Part shown: positions 17,680 to 27,766 of the stretch, in pieces
Position numbering within the stretch: position 1 is the stretch's first letter
How the letters are laid out: each line of letters begins with the position of its first letter
NCBI RefSeq assembly: GCF_029212645.1
Contig: NZ_JARGND010000011.1
Coordinates: 1-64,000 of the forward strand
Direction of reading: 5' to 3'
DNA from: Vannielia sp.
GTDB lineage: Bacteria > Pseudomonadota > Alphaproteobacteria > Rhodobacterales > Rhodobacteraceae
DNA length: 64,000 nt
The notes under the pieces: model-generated
The model's database searches: none
Told to the model about the DNA's origin: nothing
What the model saw: only the letters and a program-made list of their open reading frames with translations
Program-made: the position numbers and the translations under genes

Positions 17680-19335
17680 ATGACGATGATTTCGAGCGTG
17701 GAAGCGGCCCGCGAGGCGCGTGTGGCAAACCCGGATTGGTGGCGCGGGGCGGTGATTTATCAGGTTTATCCGCGCAGCTATCAGGACAGCACGGGCGATG
17801 GGGTGGGCGATCTTGCCGGGATCACCCGGCGGCTGGGTCATATTGCCTCGCTCGGGGTGGATGCGCTGTGGATCAGCCCGTTCTTCAAGAGCCCGATGAA
17901 GGACTTCGGGTATGATGTGAGCGATTATTGCGATGTTGACCCGATGTTCGGCACGCTCGCGGATTTTGATGCCTTGATCGTGCGCGCCCATGAGCTTGGG
18001 GTGAAGGTGCTTATTGATCTGGTGCTGAGCCACACCTCGGATCAGCATCCGTGGTTTCAGGAAAGCCGCGCCGACCGGACCAACCCGAAGGCGGATTGGT
18101 ATGTATGGGCCGACCCGAAGCCAGATGGCACGCCGCCCAACAACTGGCTCAGCATCTTTGGCGGCTCGGCCTGGCAGTGGGATGGCGGGCGGATGCAATA
18201 CTATCTGCACAACTTCCTGACCTCGCAGCCCGATCTCAATTTCCACTGTCCGCAGGTCAAGGCGGAGCTGCTGGAGGTGGCGGAGTTCTGGCTGGAGCGC
18301 GGGGTGGATGGTTTCCGCCTCGATACGATCAACTTTTACACCCATGACGCAGAGTTGCGCGACAACCCGGCGCTTGATCCGGCCCTGCGCAATGATCAGA
18401 CCGCCCCGGCGGTGAACCCCTACAACTGGCAGGAACATCTTTACGACAAGTCCCGCCCGGAAAATCTGGGGTTTTTGCGGGAGTTGAGGGCGGTGATGCG
18501 CCCTTACGGCGCGGCGGCGGTGGGCGAGGTGGGCGATGCGCAGCGTGGCCTTGAGATCCTTGGCCAATACACGCGCGGCGATGATCTGATGCACATGTGC
18601 TACGCCTTTGAGCTGCTGGCCAAAGACCTGCCCACGGCGCAATACGTGGCCGATGTGATGCACCGCGTAGAGCGGGTGGCGCGCGATGGCTGGGCCTGCT
18701 GGGCGTTTTCCAACCATGACGTGCCGCGCCACACATCGCGCTGGGGCCTGAGCGACGCCGCAACCAGGGCCTATGCGGTGCTGATGATGTGCCTGCGCGG
18801 CTCGGCCTGCCTTTACCAGGGCGAGGAGCTGGGGCTGGGCGAGGCGGATGTGGCCTATGAAGACCTGCAAGACCCTTATGGCATTGAGTTCTGGCCCGAG
18901 TTCAAGGGCCGCGATGGCTGCCGCACGCCGATGGTGTGGGACGCGGGCGTGCATGGCGGTTTCAGCGAGGCGAGCGCCGCGCGGCCATGGTTGCCGGTCG
19001 CCCCGGAGCATTTGCTCAAGGCCGTGGCCGAGCAGGAGGGAGACAGCGCCTCGATGCTTGCGCACTACCGCCGCGCGGTGGCTCTGCGAAAGGGGTATCC
19101 TGTGCTGGCCAAGGGCGCGCAGGAGATCGAGGCCGAGGGCGATGTGCTGCGCATCACACGCCACGGTGAGGGCAAAGAGATGCTGTGCCTGTTCAACTTG
19201 AGTGAAACGGCCTGCACGGCAGAAGCGGGTGAGGGCTGGGCGGCGATCGAGAAGGCAGGCGCGCTGGGCGCGGTTGCGCCGCTAAACAGGCAAGTGGCGC
19301 TTGGGCCGTGGGGCTTTGCCCTGTTGGCGCGCTGA
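17680..19335 (+). CDS. aglA: Alpha-glucosidase, glycoside hydrolase family 13
   Basis: A cytoplasmic 551-residue enzyme that releases glucose from imported alpha-glucosides. GH13 motifs are complete: region I (LVLSHTSDQHPWF), nucleophile Asp215 (GFRLDTINF), acid/base Glu283 (AAVGEVGD) and Asp347 (FSNHDVPR). The N-terminus WWRGAVIYQVYPRSYQDSTGDG is typical of oligo-1,6-glucosidase and alpha-glucosidase members. It lies between the permease genes and the ATPase gene. The minus-strand 585-residue ORF here is a shadow. Confidence 0.94.
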   Translation: MTMISSVEAAREARVANPDWWRGAVIYQVYPRSYQDSTGDGVGDLAGITRRLGHIASLGVDALWISPFFKSPMKDFGYDVSDYCDVDPMFGTLADFDALIVRAHELGVKVLIDLVLSHTSDQHPWFQESRADRTNPKADWYVWADPKPDGTPPNNWLSIFGGSAWQWDGGRMQYYLHNFLTSQPDLNFHCPQVKAELLEVAEFWLERGVDGFRLDTINFYTHDAELRDNPALDPALRNDQTAPAVNPYNWQEHLYDKSRPENLGFLRELRAVMRPYGAAAVGEVGDAQRGLEILGQYTRGDDLMHMCYAFELLAKDLPTAQYVADVMHRVERVARDGWACWAFSNHDVPRHTSRWGLSDAATRAYAVLMMCLRGSACLYQGEELGLGEADVAYEDLQDPYGIEFWPEFKGRDGCRTPMVWDAGVHGGFSEASAARPWLPVAPEHLLKAVAEQEGDSASMLAHYRRAVALRKGYPVLAKGAQEIEAEGDVLRITRHGEGKEMLCLFNLSETACTAEAGEGWAAIEKAGALGAVAPLNRQVALGPWGFALLAR

Positions 19336-19348
19336 GGGAGGAAAGACG

Positions 19349-20437
19349 ATGGCTGATCTGAAACTGACCGATGTGGGCAAGACCTATGGTGGCAAGGTTG
19401 AGGTTTTGAAAGGCATCAACCTTGAGATCGAAACCGGCGAGTTGATCGTATTTGTCGGCCCGTCTGGCTGCGGCAAGTCCACCCTACTGCGAATGATCGC
19501 CGGGCTGGAAAAGATCACTGCGGGCACGCTGGAGATTGACGGGCAGGTGGTGAACGACGTGCCGCCATCGCAGCGCGGCATCGCCATGGTGTTCCAGTCC
19601 TACGCGCTTTACCCGCATATGACGGTGCGCGACAACATGGCCTTTGCGCTGAAGCTGGCCAAAAAGTCTGCCGCTGAGATTGACGCGGCGGTGAAGCGGG
19701 CCGCTGACAAGCTGCAACTGACCGAGTACCTTGATCGCCTGCCAAAGGCGCTTTCGGGCGGGCAGCGCCAGCGGGTCGCGATTGGCCGCAGCATCGTGCG
19801 GGACCCGAAGGTTTACCTGTTTGACGAGCCGCTTTCCAACCTTGATGCCGCATTGCGGGTGGCGACCCGGATCGAGATTGCACAGTTGAAGGAGCAGATG
19901 CCCGAGAGCACGATGGTTTACGTGACACATGACCAGGTGGAGGCGATGACGCTGGCGACGCGGATCGTGGTGCTGGCGGACAAGGGCATCGCGCAGGTTG
20001 GCTCTCCGCTGGATTTGTATGAGCGCCCAGAGAACGAATTTGTGGCGCAGTTCATCGGCAGCCCCGCAATGAACCTGATCCCCGGAGAGGTGGTTGGCAC
20101 CGGCGCGCAGACCCGAGTGAAGCTGGAGGGCGGGGTGGCAACCTCTGCCGTGCCCACCACGGATGCGCACATGGGATTGCAGGTGAACGTGGGCATCCGG
20201 CCCGAGGATTTGCAGGCCTGCGGGGCGGATGAGGCGGCGTTTACCGGCGTGGTGGAAATCACCGAAAAGCTGGGAGAGGTGACGCTGCTTTACTTCAAGG
20301 CGCAGGGCGGGCGGGATCCGGTGATTGCCAAGCTGCCGGGCATTCACAACGGGATGCGCGGCGAGGAGGTGTGCCTGACGGCGGCACCGGAGAAGGTGCA
20401 GCTTTTCGCAAACGGGCGCTCGCTGCTCTATCGTTGA
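19349..20437 (+). CDS. aglK: Alpha-glucoside ABC transporter ATP-binding protein
   Basis: The 362-residue MalK/UgpC-type ATPase of the importer. Walker A GPSGCGKST (37-45), Q-loop FQSYALYPHM, signature LSGGQRQRVA (135-144) and Walker B VYLFDEP (155-161) are intact. A C-terminal TOBE/OB-type regulatory domain follows from about 235. The start MADLKLTD has GGGAGGAAAG upstream. It is the last gene of aglEFGAK; I see no strong terminator before guaB. Confidence 0.95.
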   Translation: MADLKLTDVGKTYGGKVEVLKGINLEIETGELIVFVGPSGCGKSTLLRMIAGLEKITAGTLEIDGQVVNDVPPSQRGIAMVFQSYALYPHMTVRDNMAFALKLAKKSAAEIDAAVKRAADKLQLTEYLDRLPKALSGGQRQRVAIGRSIVRDPKVYLFDEPLSNLDAALRVATRIEIAQLKEQMPESTMVYVTHDQVEAMTLATRIVVLADKGIAQVGSPLDLYERPENEFVAQFIGSPAMNLIPGEVVGTGAQTRVKLEGGVATSAVPTTDAHMGLQVNVGIRPEDLQACGADEAAFTGVVEITEKLGEVTLLYFKAQGGRDPVIAKLPGIHNGMRGEEVCLTAAPEKVQLFANGRSLLYR

Positions 20438-20577
20438 GGCGGCGCAGCGCCAGCGGGCTGGGCGAGGCCGGTCACGTAGGGCTTTTTGGCGGTGCCGCGC
20501 CTCGGGTTGCCGGGGCCGTGGGGGCCGGGATGTCAATATATCGCGTATTCTCTCTTTTCCCTCACTGCATTTCGTGA

Positions 20578-22068
<1,491 letters not shown>

Positions 22069-22096
22069 GGGACTTGTGAGGCGAGGTTAAAGCGTA

Positions 22097-23269
22097 ATGA
22101 CTCCTGCTGCCCGGATTGCTGCCGCCGCTGAGGTGCTAGATGAAATCCGTGGAGGTGTGGCGGCAGAGCCTGCGCTCACCCGCTGGGGGCGTGGCCACCG
22201 CTTTGCCGGCTCCAAAGACCGCGCCGCGATCCGGGATCATGTGTTTGACGCGCTGCGCTGCCGCGCCAGTTTTGCCGCTTGGGGTGGTGGAGAAACGGGC
22301 CGTGCTTTGATGCTGGGGATGCTGCGGGCGGAGGGCCGTGACCCGGCCACGGTGTTTAACGGTGAAGGCCATGCGCCGGAGCCGTTGAGCGAGGCTGAAA
22401 CTGCGGCTGGTGGCGCACCAGAGGGGATGGCGGCGCTTGATTGCCCGGCATGGGTGTCGGGTGCGTTGCTGGCCAGCCTTGGCGATGATTTTGAAAGCGT
22501 TATGAGGGTCTTGCAGCGCAGAGCTGATGTGTTTTTGCGGGCTAATGTGCTGCGTGCCAGCCGGGAGGAGGCCGCGCAGGCGCTCGCTGATGAAGGGATC
22601 GTAGCCGAGCCCGGCCCGCTTGCTCCCGAGTGCCTGAAGGTGGTGGAGGGCGCGCGGCGGATCAAGCTTTCGCAGGCCTACCTTGATGGGCTGGTCGAGC
22701 TTCAGGATGCCGCGTCACAGGCGGTTTGTGCGCACATCCCGCTGCCAGAAACGGGCAAGGTGCTGGATTATTGTGCGGGAGGTGGCGGCAAGGTGCTGGC
22801 GCTGGCCGCGAGATCGCCCGGTTTGAGCTACGCCGCCCATGATGCTTTTCCAAAGCGCATGAAAGACTTGCCAGCTCGCGCTGAGCGGGCGGGTGTTGAC
22901 GCGCGGCTGGTTTCTGAAAGTGACGTCGAAACAGTTGCTTACGATGTGATCCTCACAGATGTTCCCTGTTCGGGTTCAGGGGCTTGGCGCCGCCAACCTG
23001 AGGCGAAATGGGCGCTCGACCAAGCCACCCTCGATGGGCTGCTGACCGTTCAACAGGAAATACTGGACACCGCCGCGCGCCTCGTTGCGCCGCGCGGGAC
23101 GTTGGCTTACGCGACTTGTTCGATGCTGAACGCTGAAAATGGCGATCAGATTTCCGCGTTTCTGGCCCGTAACAGCGCTTTCGAGATGGTATCCGAGCGG
23201 AGGTTCTCGCCGCTTGAGGGGGGAGACGGGTTTTTTCTTGCACTCCTGCGGAGATGCGGTGAGGCTTGA
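22097..23269 (+). CDS. rsmB: RsmB/NOP-family 16S rRNA cytosine methyltransferase
   Basis: A 390-residue SAM-dependent RNA m5C methyltransferase. SAM motif I reads VLDYCAGGGGKVLALAA (about 217-233). The two active-site cysteines are in DVPCSGSGAWRRQPE and YATCSMLNAEN. The N-terminal NusB-like part is present but short. Alphaproteobacterial guaB is often followed by this gene. Its exact target cytosine cannot be read from the sequence, so the symbol is by family. Confidence 0.85.
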   Translation: MTPAARIAAAAEVLDEIRGGVAAEPALTRWGRGHRFAGSKDRAAIRDHVFDALRCRASFAAWGGGETGRALMLGMLRAEGRDPATVFNGEGHAPEPLSEAETAAGGAPEGMAALDCPAWVSGALLASLGDDFESVMRVLQRRADVFLRANVLRASREEAAQALADEGIVAEPGPLAPECLKVVEGARRIKLSQAYLDGLVELQDAASQAVCAHIPLPETGKVLDYCAGGGGKVLALAARSPGLSYAAHDAFPKRMKDLPARAERAGVDARLVSESDVETVAYDVILTDVPCSGSGAWRRQPEAKWALDQATLDGLLTVQQEILDTAARLVAPRGTLAYATCSMLNAENGDQISAFLARNSAFEMVSERRFSPLEGGDGFFLALLRRCGEA

Positions 23270-23299
23270 TGCGTCTCTAAGTTGTGCTTCGGTGAGGTT

Positions 23300-23314
23300 T
23301 TAATCCCCGGTTAA
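23300..23314 (+). promoter_or_regulatory. Perfect CtrA box upstream of cckA (TTAA-N7-TTAA)
   Basis: TTAATCCCCGGTTAAC contains both TTAA half sites at seven-base spacing, an exact match to the CtrA consensus. It is 50 bases upstream of the cckA start. CckA is the kinase that drives CtrA phosphorylation, so this would be feedback control of the kinase by its own output. Binding is inferred. Confidence 0.6.
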
Positions 23315-23363
23315 CGATTTTCGGGCGATTGTGTTGTGAACCGAATCAAGGGAGTCCCGTGCC

Positions 23364-25676
23364 GTGTCGCACCCCGCGCTGTCGCCACAACCAGTTGCCC
23401 GTATGGCGCAGGTCTTAAGTGAAAAGTTCTGGATCCTCGGCGGAATTTCCGCCGTGTTGATCTGTGCCGGCCTCTATCTCCCGCACCCGTCGCTCACCCT
23501 GGTCTTTCTGGCATCGGGCGGCACTCTTGTGGCGTTGGCGCTGCTGGTGCGGTTGATCTCAAGTCGCCAGGTGGCGGCCGAACAAGCCCTTTCGGAGACG
23601 ATCTCAGGCTTTATCGAACATGACAACGCGCCCTCGGTGACAACTGATATGGATGGCGCCATCCGCACAATGAACAGCAGTGCCCGCGCCAAGCTTCCGG
23701 CTGAGCATGGCGATACTCTTGGCCGCGCTCTGCGTGACATGGTTGCAAACCCCGCCGCGCTGCTGTCTCGGCTGCAAAACCGGGCCGAGGCGCGAGGCCA
23801 TGCGTCGGAAGATGTGGTCACACGCAAAGGGCAAATGCGCATCGTTGTGCATCGCCTCGGGGAGGAGGGGTTTCTTTGGCGGTTGGAAGAGATTGCTGAG
23901 CGGGACACTGGCCGCGGCGCCGATGCGTTGAGTCTGCCGATGATGACTGTCGGCAAATCCGGGGCGATCCTGTTTATGAACGAGGCGTTGAAACGCGTGC
24001 TTGGCGGGCGGCTCAAACGGCTTGATGAAGTGTTTTTGCAGGCTCCCAGTGATCGCTTTTCGGGGCCGATGGTGCTGCACGGCAAAGGCGGCGATCTGGC
24101 CTGCCATGTTGTTGAAATCGCAGGGCAGATCGGGCGGCGGGAGATTTATCTGTTACCTGCCGAAGAGGCCCAGGATTCTGTCCTGAACGGTGCTAGCGCG
24201 GCGATTATGGATCAAATGCCTGTCGCTCTATTGCGCATTCGCCGCGATGGCATGGTGAGCATGGCCAACCGTCAAGCGCGGGAATTGTTGGCCGAAGAAC
24301 AGATGGAGGGCACAGCATTTTCGGAACTGGTAGAAGGCCTTGGCCGCTCGGTGCTGGATTGGCTAGCCGAAGTTGCGGATGGGCGCGGCCCGATCCGCTC
24401 GGAAGTCGTGCGGGCCCGCAAGTCGGTGAAAGACGTGTTCCTGCAGATATCGCTGAAGCGGGTAACAGAAGACGGTGAAATATCACTCGTGGCCGTGCTG
24501 AACGATGCGACCGAATTGAAAACGCTTGAGGCGCAATTCGTTCAAAGCCAGAAGATGCAAGCGATTGGCCAGCTAGCCGGTGGGGTGGCGCATGATTTCA
24601 ACAATCTGCTGACGGCAATTTCAGGCCACTGTGACTTGCTGCTCCTGCGCCATGATCAGGGTGACCCTGACTATGGCGACCTGGTGCAGATCAATCAAAA
24701 CGCCAATCGCGCGGCCTCTCTCGTTGGCCAGCTTCTGGCCTTCTCACGCAAGCAAAATCTCCAGCCGGAAGTGCTCGACATGCGTGACACCCTATCGGAC
24801 CTTGGGCATTTATTGAACCGCTTGGTTGGCGAGCGGTTGCGGCTATCCCTCACTCATGATCCCGAGCTCGCCCCGATTCGCGCCGATAAACGGCAGTTGG
24901 AACAGGTAATCATGAACCTTGTGGTCAATGCCCGTGACGCCATGCCGGATGGCGGCTGTATCACCGTTGAAACCGAGAATCGCCAGCTGGACACAGAGAT
25001 GCAGCGTGACCGGGTCACGGTGCCGCCAGGGGCGTATGTGGTAGTATCGGTGCGCGACGAGGGTAGCGGCATCCACCCTGATAAGATCAGCAAGATTTTT
25101 GAACCCTTTTGGAGCACCAAAGGCACCAAGGGCACGGGGCTTGGGCTTTCGACAGCCTATGGTATTGTCAAACAGACGGGCGGCTACATTTTTGTGGACA
25201 GTGTGCTGGGGGAGGGGAGCTGCTTCACGCTCTTCTTCCCGGCCTATGATCGCCCGGCCGAACCGCCGCAGGTGGTGCCCGAGCAGGTGCTGGAACAGGC
25301 CGCGCTACAGGGCGAGGGGGTGATTTTGCTTGTTGAAGACGAGGCGCCGGTCCGTGCCTTTGCGTCCCGCGCGCTCAGGATGCGCGGCTACACCGTGCTG
25401 GAGGCCGAAAGTGCGGAGGAAGCGCTGGTGGTTCTTGAGGACAACGCGCTTGAGATCGATGTTTTTGTGACAGATGTCATCATGCCGGGGATGGATGGGC
25501 CGAGTTGGGTGAAGAAGGCGCTGGAAGTGCGCCCAGGCACCAAGGTGGTGTTCGTATCGGGTTATGCTGAGGATAGTTTCGACAGTGATCAAGCGCTGAT
25601 TCCCAACTCCGTTTTCTTGCCGAAACCCTTTTCCCTCAACGAGTTGACGGCGACGGTGCACCAACAGATCCATTAG
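23364..25676 (+). CDS. cckA: Hybrid sensor histidine kinase CckA
   Basis: The upstream kinase of the CckA-ChpT-CtrA phosphorelay. The 770-residue protein has two N-terminal membrane segments (about 22-42 and 45-65), two PAS-like regions (about 80-330), the HisKA dimerisation helix with the phosphorylated His in [14 protein letters not shown] (about 412), an ATPase domain ([34 protein letters not shown]) and a C-terminal receiver domain with the aspartate in [11 protein letters not shown] (about 700). The start is GTG with AGGGAG upstream. In Roseobacter-group species this relay controls motility and gene transfer agent genes more than the cell cycle. Confidence 0.94.
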   Translation: MSHPALSPQPVARMAQVLSEKFWILGGISAVLICAGLYLPHPSLTLVFLASGGTLVALALLVRLISSRQVAAEQALSETISGFIEHDNAPSVTTDMDGAIRTMNSSARAKLPAEHGDTLGRALRDMVANPAALLSRLQNRAEARGHASEDVVTRKGQMRIVVHRLGEEGFLWRLEEIAERDTGRGADALSLPMMTVGKSGAILFMNEALKRVLGGRLKRLDEVFLQAPSDRFSGPMVLHGKGGDLACHVVEIAGQIGRREIYLLPAEEAQDSVLNGASAAIMDQMPVALLRIRRDGMVSMANRQARELLAEEQMEGTAFSELVEGLGRSVLDWLAEVADGRGPIRSEVVRARKSVKDVFLQISLKRVTEDGEISLVAVLNDATELKTLEAQFVQSQKMQAIGQLAGGVAHDFNNLLTAISGHCDLLLLRHDQGDPDYGDLVQINQNANRAASLVGQLLAFSRKQNLQPEVLDMRDTLSDLGHLLNRLVGERLRLSLTHDPELAPIRADKRQLEQVIMNLVVNARDAMPDGGCITVETENRQLDTEMQRDRVTVPPGAYVVVSVRDEGSGIHPDKISKIFEPFWSTKGTKGTGLGLSTAYGIVKQTGGYIFVDSVLGEGSCFTLFFPAYDRPAEPPQVVPEQVLEQAALQGEGVILLVEDEAPVRAFASRALRMRGYTVLEAESAEEALVVLEDNALEIDVFVTDVIMPGMDGPSWVKKALEVRPGTKVVFVSGYAEDSFDSDQALIPNSVFLPKPFSLNELTATVHQQIH

Positions 25677-25708
25677 CGCCGCTTCACCAGAGTTGTATTC
25701 TAGGCTCT

Positions 25709-25754
25709 TAAACGGATTTCCAATCCCCACCTAAACGGATTTCCAATCCCCACC
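25709..25754. repeat. Tandem 23-base duplication at the sulfotransferase stop codon
   Basis: TAAACGGATTTCCAATCCCCACC occurs twice in direct tandem (25709-25731 and 25732-25754) with no mismatch. Read on the minus strand, the first copy encodes the last residues GGDWKSV of the sulfotransferase and its stop; the second copy lies outside the gene. Because the unit is not a multiple of three but carries the stop, the protein end is unchanged. Confidence 0.9.
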
Positions 25755-26348
25755 GGAGACGAGTGTGCGGTAGAGAAGGAGGTCTTTCTTGAGGTTTTCC
25801 TCCAACGGCGCGTGCAAATCCTCGGCGATTTTAAGATCACCCGGTGGGGAGACATTAGCGCGGGGCAGGTCGAGTTTGCAGTCGAGACGCTCTTCGAGAA
25901 AGGCCACCAAATCTTCCATCCGTTCGTAGGGGAAGAGGTAATCAACGCCGACCTTGTCATTCTCGGTTCGCAGAAAACGCCATTGTCGCCCGAGGCGACT
26001 GTAAGGGGGCTGTGGGTCTGTCAGGTAGCCGCTGAGGAAGCTGGAAAAATCCATTTCCCGGGTGGAATTGAGCTTGCCGTTGAGGTCGTCGCGCCGACGA
26101 TAGCGATACCAACTGCCCAACCAGTCAATTGGATCACGCATCATCGCAACGAACCGAAAGCGGCTGAACTCATCGTGCGTCAGTAATCGCGGCAGCGCGG
26201 TTTGCGCCCAAGAGTAGGTCATATGTTTGATTTTTGGAGGGTGGCGAAACATCACATCAATGTGTTCGGCAAGCGCCAACTCGAGCGCATGAGTTCCGGT
26301 CTTTGGTGTGGCCATCAAGACGAGCCCGGCGTCCCAAAAAATCAGCAT
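25731..26348 (-). CDS. Sulfotransferase family protein
   Basis: A 205-residue PAPS-dependent sulfotransferase-like protein. The 5'-phosphosulfate motif is at the N-terminus (LVLMATPKTGTHAL, with the Lys-Thr-Gly-Thr core) and the 3'-phosphate motif is FVAMMRDPIDWLGSWYRYRR. Small proteins of this type in Roseobacter-group bacteria are of unknown acceptor. It stands alone between cckA and recA, pointing away from recA. Its base composition looks lower in GC than its neighbours, which may indicate transfer, but I could not compute this. The 3' end is duplicated in tandem. Confidence 0.85.
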   Translation of the reverse strand: MLIFWDAGLVLMATPKTGTHALELALAEHIDVMFRHPPKIKHMTYSWAQTALPRLLTHDEFSRFRFVAMMRDPIDWLGSWYRYRRRDDLNGKLNSTREMDFSSFLSGYLTDPQPPYSRLGRQWRFLRTENDKVGVDYLFPYERMEDLVAFLEERLDCKLDLPRANVSPPGDLKIAEDLHAPLEENLKKDLLLYRTLVSGGDWKSV

Positions 26349-26477
26349 CTACTACAACCATTCCCTGTTGGGTTTCAGGTTTTTCGTAAACGTTCACGCT
26401 TCATTAACCAAGGGGCGCGCAGGATGGTTCGGTAAGATTTGTCTTGCTTTGTTCTCTTTTTGGTCCGATACGGATTG

Positions 26478-26492
26478 GAACAAGAGGTGAAC
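26478..26492 (+). promoter_or_regulatory. SOS box (LexA site) upstream of recA, GAAC-N7-GAAC
   Basis: GAACAAGAGGTGAAC is an exact match to the alphaproteobacterial LexA-binding consensus, a direct repeat GAAC-N7-GAAC. It lies 52 bases upstream of the recA start codon, where it could block transcription. LexA repression of recA is established for Rhodobacter and relatives. Confidence 0.75.
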
Positions 26493-26544
26493 AATAGCAG
26501 TCATTGCCGCCCCTAGCGGCGTATGAAATAAGGATGGAAACCAC

Positions 26545-27630
26545 ATGGCAACGGCGGACCTTCTCAGCATGAGCGACAAGAAGAGCGGTGACAAGCAAAA
26601 GGCGCTGGATAGCGCTCTGGCGCAGATCGAACGGCAGTTTGGCAAGGGCTCGATCATGAAACTGGGGGGCGAGAACGCCCTGCCTGACATCGAGGCAACC
26701 TCGACCGGCTCCCTGGGTCTCGATATCGCACTTGGCATTGGCGGGCTTCCGAAAGGCCGGGTTGTTGAGATTTTCGGCCCCGAATCTTCGGGCAAGACCA
26801 CGCTGACCCTGCATTGCGTGGCCGAGGAGCAGAAAAAAGGCGGGGTGTGCGCTTTTGTGGATGCCGAGCACGCGCTTGACCCGCAATATGCCAAAAAGCT
26901 CGGCGTGGACCTTAATGAACTTCTGATCTCGCAGCCCGACACTGGTGAGCAGGCGCTGGAAATTGTCGACACGCTTGTGCGCTCTGGTGCCGTGAGCATG
27001 GTTGTCGTCGATTCCGTTGCCGCGCTGACGCCGAAATCGGAACTTGAAGGTGATATGGGCGATAGCAGCGTGGGCGTGCATGCCCGGCTTATGTCACAGG
27101 CGATGCGCAAGCTCACCGGGTCGATCTCGCGCTCCAATTGCATGGTGATCTTCATCAACCAGATCAGGATGAAGATTGGCGTGATGTTCGGCTCGCCCGA
27201 AACCACGACCGGCGGCAATGCGCTGAAGTTTTACTCCTCGGTGCGCCTTGATATCCGCCGCATCGGCGCGATCAAGGACCGTGACGAGGTTGTGGGCAAC
27301 GCGACGCGCGTGAAGGTTGTGAAAAACAAGGTCGCGCCGCCTTTCAAGCAGGTGGAATTCGACATCATGTATGGCGAAGGTATTTCGAAAACCGGCGAGC
27401 TTCTGGACCTTGGTGTCAAGGCGGGGGTGGTTGAAAAATCCGGTTCCTGGTTCTCTTACGGGGATGAGCGGATTGGGCAGGGGCGTGAAAACTCCAAGCT
27501 GTTCCTCAAGGAGCACCCGGATGTTGCGCTGGAGATCGAAGACAAGATTCGCGCCGCCCATGGCCTCGATTTTGATGGCGACATGAGCGATGCTGACACC
27601 GGCGAAGGTGAGGATATCCTGGAGGCGTGA
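26545..27630 (+). CDS. recA: Recombinase RecA
   Basis: The DNA strand-exchange protein and LexA co-protease, 361 residues, cytoplasmic. Walker [10 protein letters not shown] (about 74-82), Walker [15 protein letters not shown]-binding loops L1 ([12 protein letters not shown]) and L2 ([13 protein letters not shown]) are intact. The C-terminal tail is acidic as usual ([13 protein letters not shown]). The start ATGGCAACG follows AAGGATGG. An alternative internal start at MSDKK, nine codons in, would also give a normal RecA. A hairpin terminator follows. Confidence 0.97.
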   Translation: MATADLLSMSDKKSGDKQKALDSALAQIERQFGKGSIMKLGGENALPDIEATSTGSLGLDIALGIGGLPKGRVVEIFGPESSGKTTLTLHCVAEEQKKGGVCAFVDAEHALDPQYAKKLGVDLNELLISQPDTGEQALEIVDTLVRSGAVSMVVVDSVAALTPKSELEGDMGDSSVGVHARLMSQAMRKLTGSISRSNCMVIFINQIRMKIGVMFGSPETTTGGNALKFYSSVRLDIRRIGAIKDRDEVVGNATRVKVVKNKVAPPFKQVEFDIMYGEGISKTGELLDLGVKAGVVEKSGSWFSYGDERIGQGRENSKLFLKEHPDVALEIEDKIRAAHGLDFDGDMSDADTGEGEDILEA

Positions 27631-27654
27631 CCCTGCCACAGCGTTGATTTTTTT

Positions 27655-27684
27655 GGGCGGGCCAGTGATGGTGCCGCCCCTTTT
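27655..27684 (+). terminator. Rho-independent terminator after recA
   Basis: GGGCGG ... CCGCCC forms a six-pair stem around a 13-base loop and is followed by CTTTT. It sits 25 bases after the recA stop and before alaS. Confidence 0.65.
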
Positions 27685-27766
27685 CACATTCGCCCGTGGA
27701 CAGGCCCTGACGGTGGCGATACACCTTTCCGAACCCATGGAAACCACCCTCGAGGCCGCCTGAAAC

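Noticed and set aside
17407-19164. 585-residue minus-strand ORF over aglG and aglA
   Set aside because: It is antisense to genes with clear catalytic motifs and is rich in His, Arg and Ala as expected for a shadow frame.
25709-25754. CRISPR or satellite array
   Set aside because: There are only two units of 23 bases without spacers. It is a tandem duplication of a gene end.
26451-26465. GTTC-N7-GGTC as a separate SOS box
   Set aside because: It deviates at one fixed base and an exact site lies nearby. It is mentioned only as a possible second site, not annotated.
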